From contig CAIMHL010000592.1 of assembly GCA_903840825.1 (NCBI GenBank), positions 1-5,753 on the forward strand: a stretch of DNA of 5,753 nt, written 5' to 3'. The DNA is from an uncultured beta proteobacterium (lineage in GTDB: Bacteria; Pseudomonadota; Gammaproteobacteria; Burkholderiales; Burkholderiaceae_C). The position numbers and the translations under genes are program-made. The notes below the pieces were generated by a model, which ran no database searches, had not been told where the DNA came from, and saw nothing but the letters and a program-made list of their open reading frames with translations. Of the stretch, positions 4,898 to 5,753 are shown one piece after another (the stretch's first letter is position 1; each line of letters opens with the position of its first letter).

Positions 4898-5753
4898 ATG
4901 ACCGCCAAGAAGCCTGAGCCCGGAGAACTCGAATCCATAGAGCTTGCCAGCCGCGACGAGATTGCCGCTCTGCAGCTGCAGCGCATGAAATGGTCGCTCC
5001 AGCACGCTTACGACAACGTGCCGCATTACAAAAAAAGCTTTGACGAAAAAGGGGTTCACCCCAGTGACCTGAAAACCCTGGCCGACTTGGCGAAGTTTCC
5101 CTTCACCACCAAAATTGACCTTCGCGACAACTACCCTTTTGGTTTGTTTGCGGTGCCTCGCAACCAAGTCGCACGGGTGCACGCCTCGTCGGGCACCACG
5201 GGGAAACCAATTGTGGTGGGCTACACGCACCAAGATATTGACCACTGGGCCAACCTGGTCGCCCGCTCCATCCGTGCAGCTGGCGGCCGTGCGGGTGACA
5301 CCTGCCACATTGCCTACGGCTACGGCTTGTTCACAGGCGGCTTGGGGGCGCATTACGGTGCTGAGCGCCTGGGCTGCATGGTGGTGCCGATGTCGGGGGG
5401 GCAAACCGAAAAGCAGGTGCAACTGATTCAGGATTTCCGGCCCGAGATCATCATGGTGACACCGTCCTATTCACTGGTGATTGCTGAAGAGTTTGAGCGC
5501 CAGGGCATCAAACCGGAAGACATCTCTTTAAAAATTGGTATTTTTGGGGCCGAGCCCTGGGGTCACGGCATGCGGCGTGAGATTGAGCAAAAACTGGGCA
5601 TTGACGCCATCGACATCTACGGACTCACCGAGGTGATGGGGCCTGGCGTGGCCTGCGAGTGCATTGAGTCCAAAGACGGCCCGGTTGTTTGGGAAGACCA
5701 TTTTTACCCGGAAATCATCAACCCGGATACCGGCGAAGTGGTAGCGGACGGTG
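4898..5753 (+). CDS. paaK: Phenylacetate-CoA ligase PaaK (3' end beyond window)
   Basis: An open frame from ATG 4898 runs without a stop to the window end: 285 codons, about two thirds of the usual ~435 residues. It belongs to the ANL adenylate-forming family. The phosphate-binding loop ASSGTTGKP is at residues 96-104, AYGYGLFTGG at 139-148 resembles the aryl-substrate region, FGAEPWG at 216-222, and the adenylate-contacting motif IYGLTEVMGPG is at 240-250. The C-terminal lid with its catalytic lysine is outside the window. The enzyme converts phenylacetate, ATP and CoA to phenylacetyl-CoA, AMP and PPi in the cytoplasm. This is the committed step of the pathway and makes the effector that lifts PaaX repression. 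A purine-rich AAAGAGAAG lies about 8 bases before the ATG. Co-transcribed with paaI (34-base gap). No frameshift is seen. Confidence 0.96.
   Translation, partial: MTAKKPEPGELESIELASRDEIAALQLQRMKWSLQHAYDNVPHYKKSFDEKGVHPSDLKTLADLAKFPFTTKIDLRDNYPFGLFAVPRNQVARVHASSGTTGKPIVVGYTHQDIDHWANLVARSIRAAGGRAGDTCHIAYGYGLFTGGLGAHYGAERLGCMVVPMSGGQTEKQVQLIQDFRPEIIMVTPSYSLVIAEEFERQGIKPEDISLKIGIFGAEPWGHGMRREIEQKLGIDAIDIYGLTEVMGPGVACECIESKDGPVVWEDHFYPEIINPDTGEVVADG

Noticed and set aside
4835..5422. 195-codon open frame on the minus strand opposite paaK
   Set aside because: It is antisense to paaK, whose motifs are unambiguous, and its sequence looks like a codon-bias shadow.

Overview
The window looks like a chromosomal piece of a Burkholderiales betaproteobacterium, probably Comamonadaceae (Polaromonas/Rhodoferax-like). 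I infer this from protein similarity recalled from memory and from the moderately GC-rich coding sequence; no search was run. No RNA gene, insertion sequence, CRISPR array or phage feature is visible.

Layout: (1) 1-173, plus strand: the last 56 codons of glucose-6-phosphate isomerase (pgi), unrelated to the rest and convergent with the next genes. (2) 224-3121, minus strand, read right to left: an MBL-fold protein, a PHBH-type FAD-dependent aromatic hydroxylase and a small DUF2783 protein. They are tightly spaced and look like one transcription unit. (3) 3273-4247, minus strand: the phenylacetyl-CoA-responsive repressor PaaX, directly upstream of that unit. (4) 4408-5753, plus strand, divergent from paaX: paaI (hotdog thioesterase) and the 5' two thirds of paaK (phenylacetate-CoA ligase), cut by the window end. 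The remaining paa genes probably follow.

The known part is the start of the aerobic phenylacetate pathway. PaaK activates phenylacetate to its CoA thioester, PaaX senses that thioester, and PaaI recycles CoA from dead-end (hydroxy)phenylacetyl-CoA. The less familiar part is the hydroxylase/MBL/DUF2783 unit next to paaX. Both intergenic regions (upstream of the MBL gene, and between paaX and paaI) carry the same widely spaced inverted heptamer, TGATACA...TGTATCA. This suggests that PaaX controls both units. The MBL protein keeps the fold landmarks but lacks several canonical metal ligands (HYHAVR instead of HxHxDH, PGRGP instead of PGHGP). That makes this unit the most interesting part of the window.
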